A DNA stretch of 64,000 bases. It comes from Protula sp. h YS-2021 (taxonomy: Eukaryota > Annelida > Polychaeta > Sabellida > Serpulidae). A program made the translations under genes and the position numbers. The stretch lies in contig OX457027.1 of the NCBI GenBank assembly GCA_949752745.1, positions 62,044,329 to 62,108,328 of the forward strand. Reading direction: 5' to 3'. The first letter of the stretch is position 1, and every line of letters starts with the position of its first letter. Below, piece by piece: positions 37,018-45,399 of this stretch. The notes beneath the pieces were generated by a model. It was not told where the DNA came from. It did not search any database and was given only the letters and a program-made list of their open reading frames with translations.

Positions 37018-38115
37018 ATATATATATATACGCAATCACGGAATAGCTGGTTATTTCAGAAGCATGTCAAGTTACATTATAAACACTACTGAAACGTGAA
37101 TGAGGAATTTGTATTTTAAAATTTAAAAAATTAAAGTATTGGCTTTGATTGAAAATAAAAACGTTGCACCTGATTAGTGATACTAATTTGTAAGATGCAT
37201 GGTTGGCATACATTTAAACAATGGAGGGGGGAGGGGGTGTCGTGGCTCGCAGAGCAGAAACGAAAACCCTAGCTTGGGAGTTAGTCAATGTCAAATTTAC
37301 GTTCTTTCATTGCAGTTCTATATGTCTCTATGTACAAGTTATGCAATGTGGAATGTGGTTATTATAAACCTTTATACTTAACGTCTTTTTAATCCGTGTC
37401 TGAAGGGTGGTCAGTGCTGAGGTTTTAGTATCTTGTTTTATCTGGATCACGACAGGCAGTTTATATTGTTCGACTTTTTTCGATTCCGGAAGGTCTTCGC
37501 CAAAACAGGTTTAATTGTACGTCTCTTATCCGGGTCGAGGAGGGAACTACAAACATGTTTTAGTGCACGTCTTTTTATCAGAGTCTTGAAGGGTTGACCG
37601 TATATTTTTTATCCGGATCTGGTAGATGGTCGCTAAAAAAAATAATTCATTTCATTGGTGATTCTTTTGGCACAAGAAAGGCGTCCTTCACAATTGTATG
37701 GTAGATGACTAACCTCTGTGGGGAGGAGAGTTACATATTTGTACCAATATGTCAAACAGAAAGCACTGGATGACTCACTTAAAGTGAATAATAATTCGTT
37801 ACCGTAAACACATGTTACATATTGTATGGCATGGCAGTGAAAACAACTTTCTTGTCAACCCAATAAAATCAATAGATCGTCCTTAGAAGAGTGTAAATAC
37901 GACCATAACAGAAAATGCCCACAGAAAAAGTGCCATGCCGAGTCAAACCACTCGCAAAAACAGGGACACTGGTTAACAAAGGTAACGAGTATTCTCTCTA
38001 CAAGGAAGCTCATCAACACTCACTCACCCCCCGAAAAGCTCTGCAATGCGATCCCATCCCGCTCTCCTAATTCATCAGTCGTGGTGCTACCGAACCTATC
38101 TTTCCCAAAATTCAT
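16353..38115 (-). CDS. TASOR-like: TASOR-like HUSH-complex scaffold protein, 11-exon model of 2,613 aa
   Basis: Exons (minus, 5' to 3'): 38115-38024, 31380-31220, 30345-30215, 30029-25038, 24830-24051, 23702-23562, 23187-23052, 20589-20484, 20180-19978, 17865-17737, 17323-16353. All junctions are GT-AG, every phase matches, and the total (7,842 nt) is a whole number of codons ending in TGA. Residues about 2035-2290 follow the C-terminal alpha/beta plus PIN-like region of TASOR through six exons: RFYVFNKEKKF, LNLHMVPNLLQ, IQFALFKNLDDFKFGS, WSFKIHRKTLNL, VVEALELHECDSG and DQGIGVISVHDFVQNIL. TASOR is the nuclear scaffold of HUSH, which directs H3K9me3 silencing of retroelements. The N-terminal pseudo-PARP and SPOC regions of vertebrate TASOR were not recognised. 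Instead there are long charged, Ser/Lys-rich, Pro-rich and Tyr/Gln-rich segments. The start is supported by an in-frame TGA 27 nt upstream of the ATG, but is the weakest part. Confidence 0.75.
17030..17120 (-). repeat. 30-bp coding minisatellite (RYQPPPPGxQ)
   Basis: GGTGGCGGTGGCTGGTACCG recurs three times at 30-bp spacing, with a more diverged fourth copy to the right. It encodes decapeptide repeats within the last exon of the TASOR-like gene. Confidence 0.8.
17737..17865 (-). CDS. TASOR-like gene, exon 10, end of PIN-like region
   Basis: This is 129 nt, phase 1 at both ends. It encodes ACPFLDQGIGVISVHDFVQN and ILGEECPAQLAEFPL, matching the TASOR segment DNGIxVxxxxDFMQNF by pattern. Confidence 0.85.
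17866..19977 (-). other. TASOR-like gene intron 9
   Basis: AT-rich, with G-runs at 19389-19430, a poly-T/poly-G tract at 19570-19608 and a C-run at 19860-19877. No exon seen. Confidence 0.6.
19978..20180 (-). CDS. TASOR-like gene, exon 9, PIN-like region
   Basis: This is 203 nt (phase 2 in, phase 1 out), markedly GC-rich compared with its flanks. It encodes RRLDELIGHYGERGVVEALE, LHECDSG and LRLQSLHVKHFRHSLFLT, aligning with the TASOR stretch ending in a conserved FLT. Confidence 0.85.
20484..20589 (-). CDS. TASOR-like gene, exon 8
   Basis: This is 106 nt (phase 1 in, phase 2 out), between GTTTTGCAG and AGAA|GTAAGC. It encodes TVGNILKYMLQQSKEGTPWS and FKIHRKTLNLIRAK, corresponding to the TASOR segment with the WxxKVH-like motif. 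It is too short for a simple ORF scan and was recovered by splice phase. Confidence 0.8.
20590..23051 (-). other. TASOR-like gene intron 7
   Basis: AT-rich unique sequence. A loose repeat with GCGAGTGAATATAA/GCGAGTCAGTAAAA variants runs through about 22260-22760. No coding signal. Confidence 0.55.
23052..23187 (-). CDS. TASOR-like gene, exon 7
   Basis: This is 136 nt (phase 0 in, phase 1 out). It encodes ANIQFALFKNLDDFKFGSIE and VLVKGGQLIADDAVLF. The pattern FALFKNLDD ... VKGGQLIADDAVL is the clearest TASOR signature in the window. Confidence 0.85.
23562..23702 (-). CDS. TASOR-like gene, exon 6
   Basis: This is 141 nt, phase 0 at both ends. It encodes HHLMYAQAKMFDPYNIQS and then VQCFIVFINRYDVLNLHM and VPNLLQ. 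The order matches the part of the TASOR alpha/beta domain where the protein enters a hydrophobic strand followed by a short helix. Confidence 0.85.
23764..23812. repeat. 18-bp stem-loop in intron 5 of the TASOR-like gene
   Basis: AGTGACTTTACAATGTCA (23764-23781) pairs with TGACATTGTAAAGTTACT (23795-23812) with one mismatch and a 13-nt loop. A third, weaker copy of the arm follows at about 23824-23841. Confidence 0.6.
24051..24830 (-). CDS. TASOR-like gene, exon 5: Pro-rich, Tyr/Gln-rich low-complexity region plus start of alpha/beta domain
   Basis: This is 780 nt, phase 0 at both ends, residues 1793-2052. It begins acidic/Pro-rich (LLPPPPVDIPLPPASE). It continues into a prion-like stretch of Tyr, Gln, Ser, Gly and Trp (AEYAAQYAAQNQYTEYPPAT, YSQYPGFDYTQQWGG, QWQQWNDWSQQSQSQPWG), then proline repeats (VPPPGFNPSVPPPGFG). 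It ends with the first strand of the TASOR alpha/beta domain (MRFYVFNKEKKFTRTIE). The low-complexity tract could drive self-association. Confidence 0.8.
25038..30029 (-). CDS. TASOR-like gene, giant exon 4 (4,992 nt)
   Basis: This uninterrupted frame of 1,664 codons covers residues about 129-1792. Visible segments are: repeated acidic/basic blocks (DDEVILLQQDMRPRRP and DPDEEILLQQGIGRRP, a duplicated motif); a more globular part at about 520-710 (LRDWMRLRPLDALLAGRLR, MLAKNMFYLLKGNHYRQEA); a Lys/Ser/Glu-rich nuclear-type block at about 820-930 (KKKSKKRSKSRSKSPEKSK); helical regions at about 960-1090 (QREQAKEALKKCAAMFFEN, ATAWCILQFFKDKENMKFS) and 1180-1270 (FYSISDIIKLSDNKLMDEL); then a long acidic disordered tail. 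No known catalytic domain was recognised. Antisense ORFs of up to 386 codons here are shadows. Confidence 0.85.
30215..30345 (-). CDS. TASOR-like gene, exon 3
   Basis: This is 131 nt. Acceptor CTATTTAG keeps phase with exon 2; the nearer CAG at 30339 would break it. It encodes YSIGNSDDLPSLLNRQ ... SVYNGLADSPQ and leaves in phase 0 into the giant exon. Confidence 0.75.
30601..30701. mobile_element. 101-bp mini inverted-repeat element
   Basis: AGGCCCCAACC at the left end and GGTTGGGGCCT at the right end are perfect 11-bp inverted repeats. A GACGGACAGACGGACGGACA tract lies inside. It sits in intron 2 of the TASOR-like gene, directly next to a copy of another dispersed repeat. Confidence 0.55.
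30725..30955. repeat. Dispersed repeat, copy 1
   Basis: Shared blocks are TTTTTCGGCGGCCGGCAAAC, CTTTCCCTGCGCAAGGTTTA and GAGATCTATCGCAAAAAAGA. Two further copies lie at 46.93-47.12 and 47.15-47.40 kb. Confidence 0.65.
31220..31380 (-). CDS. TASOR-like gene, exon 2
   Basis: This is 161 nt from acceptor TTTCAG to donor GGG|GTATGT. It encodes PPASPSSGNDEQLSNPFQSD and then an acidic stretch ending VVDVSKSKR. It enters in phase 2 and leaves in phase 1. Confidence 0.75.
31381..31640 (-). other. TASOR-like gene intron 1, 3' end
   Basis: No feature beyond the acceptor for exon 2. Confidence 0.4.
31660..32110. repeat. Degenerate tandem modules, about 165 bp x 3
   Basis: AATACGACGTTGCACATCTA, then CAATA, TTCACTGCA and GAATAGTTTCGGAGAACTCG recur three times. 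The same family recurs at 45.4-46.5 kb. Confidence 0.65.
32111..34655 (-). other. TASOR-like gene intron 1, AT-rich part
   Basis: Two copies of a motif with TTTTGGTCACTTGACTT-like sequence lie near 32595 and 32950. The rest is unique AT-rich DNA, and no coding exon is seen. Several ORFs here are short and not flanked by splice sites. Confidence 0.45.
34660..36242 (-). pseudogene. 5'-truncated, frameshifted non-LTR retrotransposon (C-terminal RT/zinc-finger/endonuclease part)
   Basis: In order on the minus strand: a region after the polymerase core (HGILPRLVWPLSIYDASEST, ISRYLRRWLNVPRSLSSVGL); a linker (LRHSDIVGTVTHGRMGLG); a CCHC-type motif (CKLCGKKGTLEHVLSACTQ) with GRYTWRH; and a restriction-enzyme-like endonuclease signature (LRPDIVLWSQASRTVVLVEL, TVPYEERA, GWKTWCFPVEVGCRG). 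At least four frameshifts break it, and the polymerase catalytic region is missing. This layout fits REL-endonuclease non-LTR elements (R2/NeSL/HERO type). It lies in the same orientation as the host gene, in intron 1. Confidence 0.8.
36960..37030. repeat. (AT)n microsatellite
   Basis: About 70 bp of near-perfect AT dinucleotides. Confidence 0.95.
37385..37645. repeat. Tandem modules of about 55 bp, copy at locus 1
   Basis: Variants of TTTTTATCCGGGTCTGGAAG followed by GGTGGTC and an AACAGGTTTTA-like tail repeat 4-5 times. The same module is seen at 47.65-47.77 and 49.02-49.29 kb. Confidence 0.6.
38024..38115 (-). CDS. TASOR-like gene, putative first coding exon
   Basis: ATG 38115 (MNFGKDRFGSTTTDELGERD) is preceded by an in-frame TGA. 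Two overlapping donors exist: G|GTGAGT (exon end 38028) and GGTGA|GTGAGT (exon end 38024). Only the second keeps frame with the next exon. If the ATG is not the start, acceptors at AAAG or GATAG just inside could make this an internal exon. Confidence 0.55.
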
Positions 38116-38194
38116 AGAAGCGGGTGAGACGAGAGTTTGCAATCATACGGGGCCACGAGTTGTCCAATTTGCGCCAACTACTATAGCAACTAGC

Positions 38195-39045
38195 AGTCCA
38201 ACCCAAGGCATACTACCAGTTATAAGTTGATCCGACTTATCGCTCGAGAGTTATCCTTTCAACAAAGTCCAGTGTGCACTGTCATATGATGTCATACGTT
38301 GCGCTATATACACCAAATACATTGCGAACCGTCAGACCCAACTAACCCATCAACCTGCCAAAGTTTGAAGCTAATTCGACGTTTCGTTCTGCAATTACTG
38401 TTATGCCGTAATTGTCACGTTTTGACGTCATATAACTTCACACGTTCTTCCATATATGCCAAGTGTCCACAACATGTTTGACATCATATGGCGCCATGTG
38501 TTGCGCTATATACATCAAATGCAGTAAGAACCGTCAAACCCATCCAACGCATTATCCTACCAAGTTTGAAGTTGAACCGACGTTTAGTTCTGCAGTTACA
38601 TTGATGGCGCATTTTTCAAGTTTTGACCTCATATGACGTCACGCATTGCCCAATACGCGTAAAATAGCAACCGGAAGATAAACCCAAGGCATAATCCCAC
38701 CCAATTTGAAGCTTATTCAACTTGTCGTTCTCGAGTTATCCTGTTCACAAGATCTAGTGTCCACAACTCACGAAGTCAATGGCGACATGCGTTGCACTGT
38801 ACCAAACACAAGGAACCTTCGGACCTACCAAAATTGAAGCTGATCCGACGTTTCGTTCTTAAGTTATAGTGATAATGCATTTTACACGTTCTGATGATAG
38901 ATGACGTCACGCGTTGTCCGATATGCGTCAAATACAACCCCAACCTGTCGACCCACCCAAAAGGCGAAGTTTGAAGCTGATCCGATATTTTCTTCGAGAA
39001 TTACCGTGTTAACAAAATCAAGTTTCAACAACAGAATACACACTA
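38195..39045. repeat. Tandem modules of about 130-170 bp carrying TGACGTCA, upstream of the TASOR-like first exon
   Basis: About five decayed units share AAGTTTGAAGCTGATCCGAC, GTTTCGTTCT and TATGACGTCACGCGTTG. TGACGTCA is seen near 38422, 38632 and 38902. The array starts about 80 bp upstream of the putative first coding exon and ends in a (CT)n(CA)n tract. Confidence 0.65.
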
Positions 39046-39054
39046 CATACACAC

Positions 39055-39057
<3 letters not shown>

Positions 39058-39132
<75 letters not shown>

Positions 39133-39134
39133 AA
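39058..39134. repeat. (CT)n(CA)n microsatellite
   Basis: A long TC run followed directly by an AC run, marking the end of the module array. Confidence 0.95.
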
Positions 39135-40261
39135 ATACATTAAGTACAAAAACAAAAGGTTTCCGCTTTACCTGGTACAAAAAAGTAGCACCCGCCTTTC
39201 CACAACAGGACTGAATTTGGAATCCTCATTTAGAACCAAATAGATCGTCCACGTTTCAAACCCCATCCCAACCGCCCCCTTTAAGAGCACTAAGAAAAGA
39301 AATCAGCGCTAATTACGACCAAACTGATTGAAGTACAAGAGCAAAACTGAAAGCTGAGCAGGATAACAGGACGTGTTAGAAAAGCTACATCTATCTACGT
39401 ACACATACAAGACACCAGACTGCCATTAACACGTGCAAATCCATATATTACAACACACCCACTTCCCAAAATAAAACTACACCAAAGGCAATCGCGTACA
39501 TAAATTCAGCTTACAGTGCAATGAATTGTGAATTATGTGCATAATGTTTTTTAATAAAGTCATTTTCGAATCAGGACCTGCTGTTCGATACGATTCAAGT
39601 TGGCAAAGCGACTGTATAAAAGTAATTGGGCAATTCACACCTCGATCTCATGCCAGGATTTATTCATGCATTCACAGTTTCCACTCCCGATTGTCGCACC
39701 CTGTTTGATTATACCACCTGTCCAATATTACACAATGGAGCCGAATGCAAACCGGTCTTACAGCTGAGTGTGAAAAAAAGCTAAATATCAAGGGGAAGTG
39801 GGTGGGCTAATCGTCACGTTTTCACAAGTTGGAAAACAATTTCGAACGACTTGGCAAGTTGCCCCGTTTTCATTTCTTTTTTTATATTTCAGGGAAGCGT
39901 TCTTGCATAAAAAAAATTGAATCAGATCATGAATCCAGGCTACCTTATAAGAGAAACAAAATAAAAATACCTTTTTTTATTATATACAAAATATGTAATG
40001 TCTCTGGATAGCTCAGTGATTACAAAATAGGCATAACATATGTCATACTTAACTAAACTTCTTGACACGTGAGAAATTTAGTTCTTGATCATGTAAAAAT
40101 AAAATCAACTGTCCACTCGTGTAACAAGCTGGTGCCACGTGATATCTTTTACCTGATATAAGAGAATAAATTATCATTTATTATTATAATGATTTTGTTT
40201 TTGGTGAACTAGAAAACGCGAGCACGTCTAATGGAATGTTGCACTGCAAAATTTATTTTAG

Positions 40262-40324
<63 letters not shown>

Positions 40325-41780
40325 GTTTCGAAATGACAAAAAACGACCGTGCACTCGCAATTTTCCAGGACTTCTTTACATTTACATGACAATTACATCC
40401 CGACCGCAGGCAACCAGATAAAATAGCAAAGAATTAATTAAAAATTAAAAAAAAAACATTGCTTTACATTTAAAAAATGAATAATAAAATAAATCTAAAT
40501 AATAAAATTAGTTTGCAAGCACGGCACACATCAACAAACTCTACTGTCCCCGTTGTAATCTTTTCAACTGTTTTAACTCATATATTTGCACTACTTCCAT
40601 GTTATCCACTTTATAAAACACAAATGACAACCGAATGTTATCACTTTTCGCCAGATAAAATCACTTACATTTAGTTCAACCAACAGCAATTTTGTTAGGA
40701 AGAAACTTCAGTTCGATTTTTTTTGCATCAATACTTCATATTACATCATTATTAAGTTGCACGGACCCAAATCTGGCTCCAATGTATGCATCAAAATTAA
40801 GATGATACATGTTGTGTGGCGTTTTTTTCAATCTTTGATCACCCAGTCACATTAAATTTGCCAGTAAAAATCACAACATTGAGTTTGTTTCATTGTTTTA
40901 TTTATTTATTTATTTATTTTTTTTTTTGGAAGCTATCTGTCCACTTTCCGTGATAACACAATTCACCGATGACTCAAACACGCAAGGAAAAAAAAGATAT
41001 TTTGAGGAATCTAAATCTAAGTACCTACACTGCGTTACCATAGGGTCCGCAGTGAAAGGACAACGAACACACGCAAAGCTCAACAGATGTATAAACAATT
41101 AGTCTAGAAATAAAATCAAACCTTGAAAACGTAATCCCGAATATTGATTACGGCAGAATTTGTGTGATTCTATCTTGAAGCCAATCATTGGAGCTTTGGT
41201 GTTGTTACTTACTACCAGTGTAACATTCAAGCCATAAAGATAACGAAACTTTCGTCGCAACTCTTCCACTAAGTGCTGCGTTCTCAACCGCCAGTGTGTA
41301 TTCACTAGCTTTTATGTACATTGCAAGTAAAACAGTCTAATTATTCCTTAACAACGACAGCATGATAACGACATTGAAACTTTGTGATGCACACAAGTGA
41401 AGTACTGAAATATCACACGGTGTATCGTACATGCTGAAAATTAGACAGTCAGTGTGTCACATTACCGCATTAGAAAACTGGATGAACAAAGAACGCATAT
41501 GGCAAAGATTTGCGAAAAAAAAATGTACGCAGAATACCAGCTTTATATAGACCATATTGACTTGAGTCACACAATTCATTGCACGTGTAGCTGAAGTGAA
41601 AAGCAGGTCTCTCTGCGTGCGCGCACACTTACTCTGTAAAGTCCTGCCGTGATGACGTCACTGTGCTGCTTGCTTTACGTTTCACATTTTCCTGTTTGTC
41701 TAGATAACGCAAAATGATGATATATATATATATGCCTGTGTGTATAATTCCTTATGCAACGCTAATTGCATGAAATAAGG
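39135..41780. other. No gene supported; (CT)n at 40264-40321
   Basis: AT-rich sequence with a 58-bp CT microsatellite. A minus-strand ORF at 41099-41305 is open and partly flanked by GTA|GTAAGT but has a poor acceptor, so it was not called. Confidence 0.4.
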
Positions 41781-43261
41781 CGAACCACATTCGACATTCA
41801 GCATGGTGTTATTATACGATCAATCTTACGTAAGTATCTTTCCAGTGATGACGTATCCGGCTGGGGGAAGGGGGAGGGGACTGGTAGTCTCCTTCTGGAG
41901 ATGGTGGGGGGTGGGGGGGGGATACAATCAAAGCCACTGAACTGACATACAGGTGCGGACTTACACAGCCACGAAAACCATGACAATGTTGCATTAATGT
42001 CAGTTAGCATTCGGCGAGGTGAAGGTCAATGCAGATGGATGAACTCGAAAAAAAAACAAAAGATTCAAAGCGGCTAAGTCGGACAATAAAAAATGTCCAA
42101 AATAATTTTAAAATATGTAAAAAGCACTTACCCTGAGACACACCAATTTTTGCTTCATACCTAAGACAAGTCATTGGTAGGTACCTCGCCCAAGAGTCCA
42201 AACAGGCATTCCCCCTTCCCCAACCAACCTCTCCGCATTCGAGCTAGTAAAGTTCTTTTTCTCTTATTCAGACTAAAATCTTTGACTCTAAATTCTACAG
42301 TTTCAAAACTACAGGTCAATTATACATGAAACCAACAGTTCACATAATACTTGGTTATTATTATAGTTCAAATCATCTTGTTACATGTGTGAAAACTATT
42401 TATAAACCAAAATTAAAAATAATTTACCTAGATTTCCCTGAGTAACAGACGTATTCTTCGCGGTGTTATTTGCATTGCGATCAGTTACTTGGTCTTCTCG
42501 CTGCGAAAAAAAAAGACCGAGCCATCGTAAAGAACACAGCCACCAACTGGAATTGGTATTTTGATACTACTTCGTGTCACGGGAGTAAACAGTATGTGGC
42601 CCTGTGCCACCGGAACAAAGCTGCAGTGTCAGATTGGACCCAGCGTACATTTTTTATTTGCTAAGCTTTGTCTAAAATTTGTGATAATCGCTCAGATAAG
42701 TTTTGTGAGTAGATGAAAATCTAAGATGGCGACTGGCGGTAATTTCAAATTTTCTTGTTCATCCCAAAGCCTGTTCCGAGCGCAGGTTTCAGATGGTTAA
42801 TTTACGTCTAAAATTTGGTGCTGATACTTAAAGTTATTAACGAGTTCTCATGTTTTTAAAAAATTGGAGGAGGGGGGGGGGGGGGGGTGTAGTCCAAGAT
42901 GGCAGCTGGCGACCGTTTAGATTTCCTTGTCTTAAATTTGGTTCTGATCAGTCAAGCAGTTTTTGTTCTATCGTGTTTACAAGAAATTTCAAGTGAAAAT
43001 CCAAGATGACGGACAATGTGACCTTGAAATTGGGTTAAGGTCAAAACAAAAATGATGTACACCCAGCCATTAAGATAGGCCATCTTCCTACTAAAGATCA
43101 CAGGAAATGTATTATCAGGGCAGGAGTAACAGATGGCGATGGAAATCATAAACGTGCATTCTAGACAAGCTGCGACAATAAAATCCCTCCCAAGACAACA
43201 TACTGCAACCGATTATTGTTAAAATAACTTCCCCCCTCCCACCCTCCTCATCGCCCCACAA

Positions 43262-43415
43262 TCAGTTTACGCTATCTTTTGTTTTTGTTTGTTTAGACCA
43301 TTGATTTACCGGATGCTTTAACGCCGCCTCCTCCTCGCGCGATGCCAACAGGTGATCTTGGAAGTTACGAACATCTTTCTCCGTAAACTCGTATTCTTCT
43401 AACTCTTCTTCATTC
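43262..43415 (-). CDS. Orphan exon, possibly the last exon of the PWWP-like gene
   Basis: Acceptor TGGCAG at 43417 opens RNEEELEEYEFTEKDVRNFQ and DHLLASREEEAALKHP. This either splices at CCG|GTAAAT (43310) or reads on to a TGA at 43262. Its entry phase matches the exit of the exon at 44276-44434. The acidic, helix-prone peptide is not recognised. Confidence 0.5.
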
Positions 43416-43489
43416 CTGCCATACAATAACAACTTCTTTTGATTATCGAACACCGCCAAAACTATGCATATGGTTACTAGAGCAGTGTG

Positions 43490-43955
43490 CATAGCCCACA
43501 TATTCCCCACAGGCCCCCATCAGTTAAACACGGCCATCAACAGTCAATCAAGAACTGAAATTTTCCAAGTCCAGTTGGTACATTTTCCTTAGACGAACCT
43601 GGCCCATTTACAATACCAATCTGTGTTTTTTCCCATAGAAGCTACATACCAAGTTTCATTAAAATCCTTGCAGGAGTTTTTAAGTTATCGTGTTAACAAG
43701 CTCACACAATAGTCAATCAAGCGCTGAAATTTTCTAAGTGCAGCTGTTCCGTTTTCTTTGGACGAATCTGGTCCATTTGCAATACCGATCTGTGTTTGTT
43801 CCCACAGAAGCTACATACCAAGTTTCATTAAAATCCTTGCAGGAGTTTTTTTAAGTTATCGTGTTAACAAGCTCTTGATGACAGACCGACCGAAAAACCG
43901 ACACACGGGTCGATCGCATATATTCTCCACAGGAAGAACCTGTGGGGAATAAATT
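43490..43955. mobile_element. Inverted-repeat element containing a direct duplication
   Basis: ATTCCCCACAGG (about 43501) and CCTGTGGGGAAT (about 43939) are perfect 12-bp terminal inverted repeats. Inside, a segment of about 175 bp is present twice (starting AGTCAATCAAG, with ACATACCAAGTTTCATTAAA and GTTATCGTGTTAACAAGCTC), followed by a GACAGACCGACCG tail. Confidence 0.6.
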
Positions 43956-44275
43956 ATTTTGCATTTGTTAATGTAAAGCGGACACATTCGAATAACTGGG
44001 ATGCAACCAACATGAAAGTGTCAACAATTTTTTCAAAGCAATAAAGTATATTATTTTGCAAACACTAGTAAACATGAACTAATACTGACTGTTAAGAAAG
44101 TTTACGCAAAATAAGTCAATATGTTTTGTTACATGACTCAACAGTCGTCAATGGTTACACATAACTGCAATAACTATCAGCTTCTGCGTTCTAGTCAACA
44201 CTGAAAATGACTGACTTGGGAATCGACCAATCAGTTTACAGCATGTATCTAAAGTCATGTCACAATTATATTTAC

Positions 44276-44434
44276 CCTCTTCTCAGATTCTCCGCCACTT
44301 CTTCCAAAGAACTGCGCTTAAATTTGTAGCCGATAAATCGCGGACGGCCCATCAGTTCTCGGGTTCTTTCTTTGAAGGCTAGCAATCTTGATGCGAACAT
44401 GGAATTCGTCAAATCGGGAATATCATAATAATCA
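44276..44434 (-). CDS. Orphan internal exon, possibly of the PWWP-like gene
   Basis: This is 159 nt with strong splice sites (TTATTTTCGCAG and AGAGG|GTAAAT). It encodes DYYDIPDLTNSMFASRLLAF and KERTRELMGRPRFIGYKF, then RSSLEEVAENLRR. It enters in phase 2, matching the exit of the exon at 48069-48133, and leaves in phase 2, matching 43262-43415. Basic and helix-prone; the family is not recognised. Confidence 0.6.
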
Positions 44435-45399
44435 CTGCGAAAATAAAGCAAAACAAAACACTTTTTACTTTGCGCATATCTACTCACAAAATTTTATCTT
44501 AATGGTAATTCCGGGAGCAAAATTAAAAATTTTCTTTCTGTTCAAATTTTTATATTTATTTTACCGAGTAGGTTTCAGCCCATTCAACAAGTTAGCCAAT
44601 GGTACATAGGATTTTAGAAGCTTTTCGGGCATTCTACATCTCTCTTACTTCAGCATATTCCACTTCGCTGCATTCATTGAACTTATGTCGGTTGCTGATT
44701 TCATACACACTTTATTATATAGTAATACTTAAAATGATTTCACTTAATTATTATTACTGTATGTGCGTAGGGTTTGAAGCTTCTTTACAAGACCGTCAAG
44801 TGACGGAGCCCAGATGGTGTCAGTGGCAAAACACCCACATTCACTGCAATGCTATCAAAATACAGCGGACAGTTGATGAAACATATCATCAACATTAATT
44901 TCGTTCTGGGTTGTAAATTCAAGCTTGTATTCATTTCGCCAATGATATCATAGCTAAACAAGATGTAAAGGCGCCTTGCGCACTTTCATTTTGTTTATGT
45001 GACGTGTAGGCGCACTGTTCACACTATGATGTTGTGGAAAAACACAATAAAAACCACGACCGCATTTAGCCTGCTTATTGATGCCAACGCCCCTTAGCCA
45101 GTGTGGCGTGTATTGCCTGTGGAGCCAATGTGAAAATTTACCTGGATAACACAACACATTAAACACGAGAAATAACATACAAATGAACTTAAAATGAACA
45201 CAAAATTGAGGTGCTCACTAGCCAAGCGTCGTAGCCATTATATTTGGTGTTTACTGCAGCTTCAACGCAGCGCACTCAGTACAAATGATTTAAAACATTT
45301 CCTGATACTTCTCAAACTTTCAAACTGGGCCTTAAAGCTTCTGAGAGCTCCAAATGAAACATGTGTGAATTTTATCGACACTTGAAAAGCGTCGGGCCC

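Noticed and set aside
41099..41305. Minus-strand peptide with HLVEELRRKFRYLYGLNVTL next to a good donor
   Set aside because: Looks coding, but the acceptor (GAGAACGCAG) lacks a pyrimidine tract and its phases do not connect the flanking exons. Kept only as a weak candidate.
42120..42200. Strong donor CTCAGG|GTAAGT with a short open stretch (RYEAKIGVSQ)
   Set aside because: The possible exon is about 29 nt and no phase-compatible partner was found on either side.
44954..45178. 74-codon minus ORF with KCGRGFYCVFPQHH
   Set aside because: No splice sites in keeping with neighbours and no recognised family; probably chance or an old repeat.
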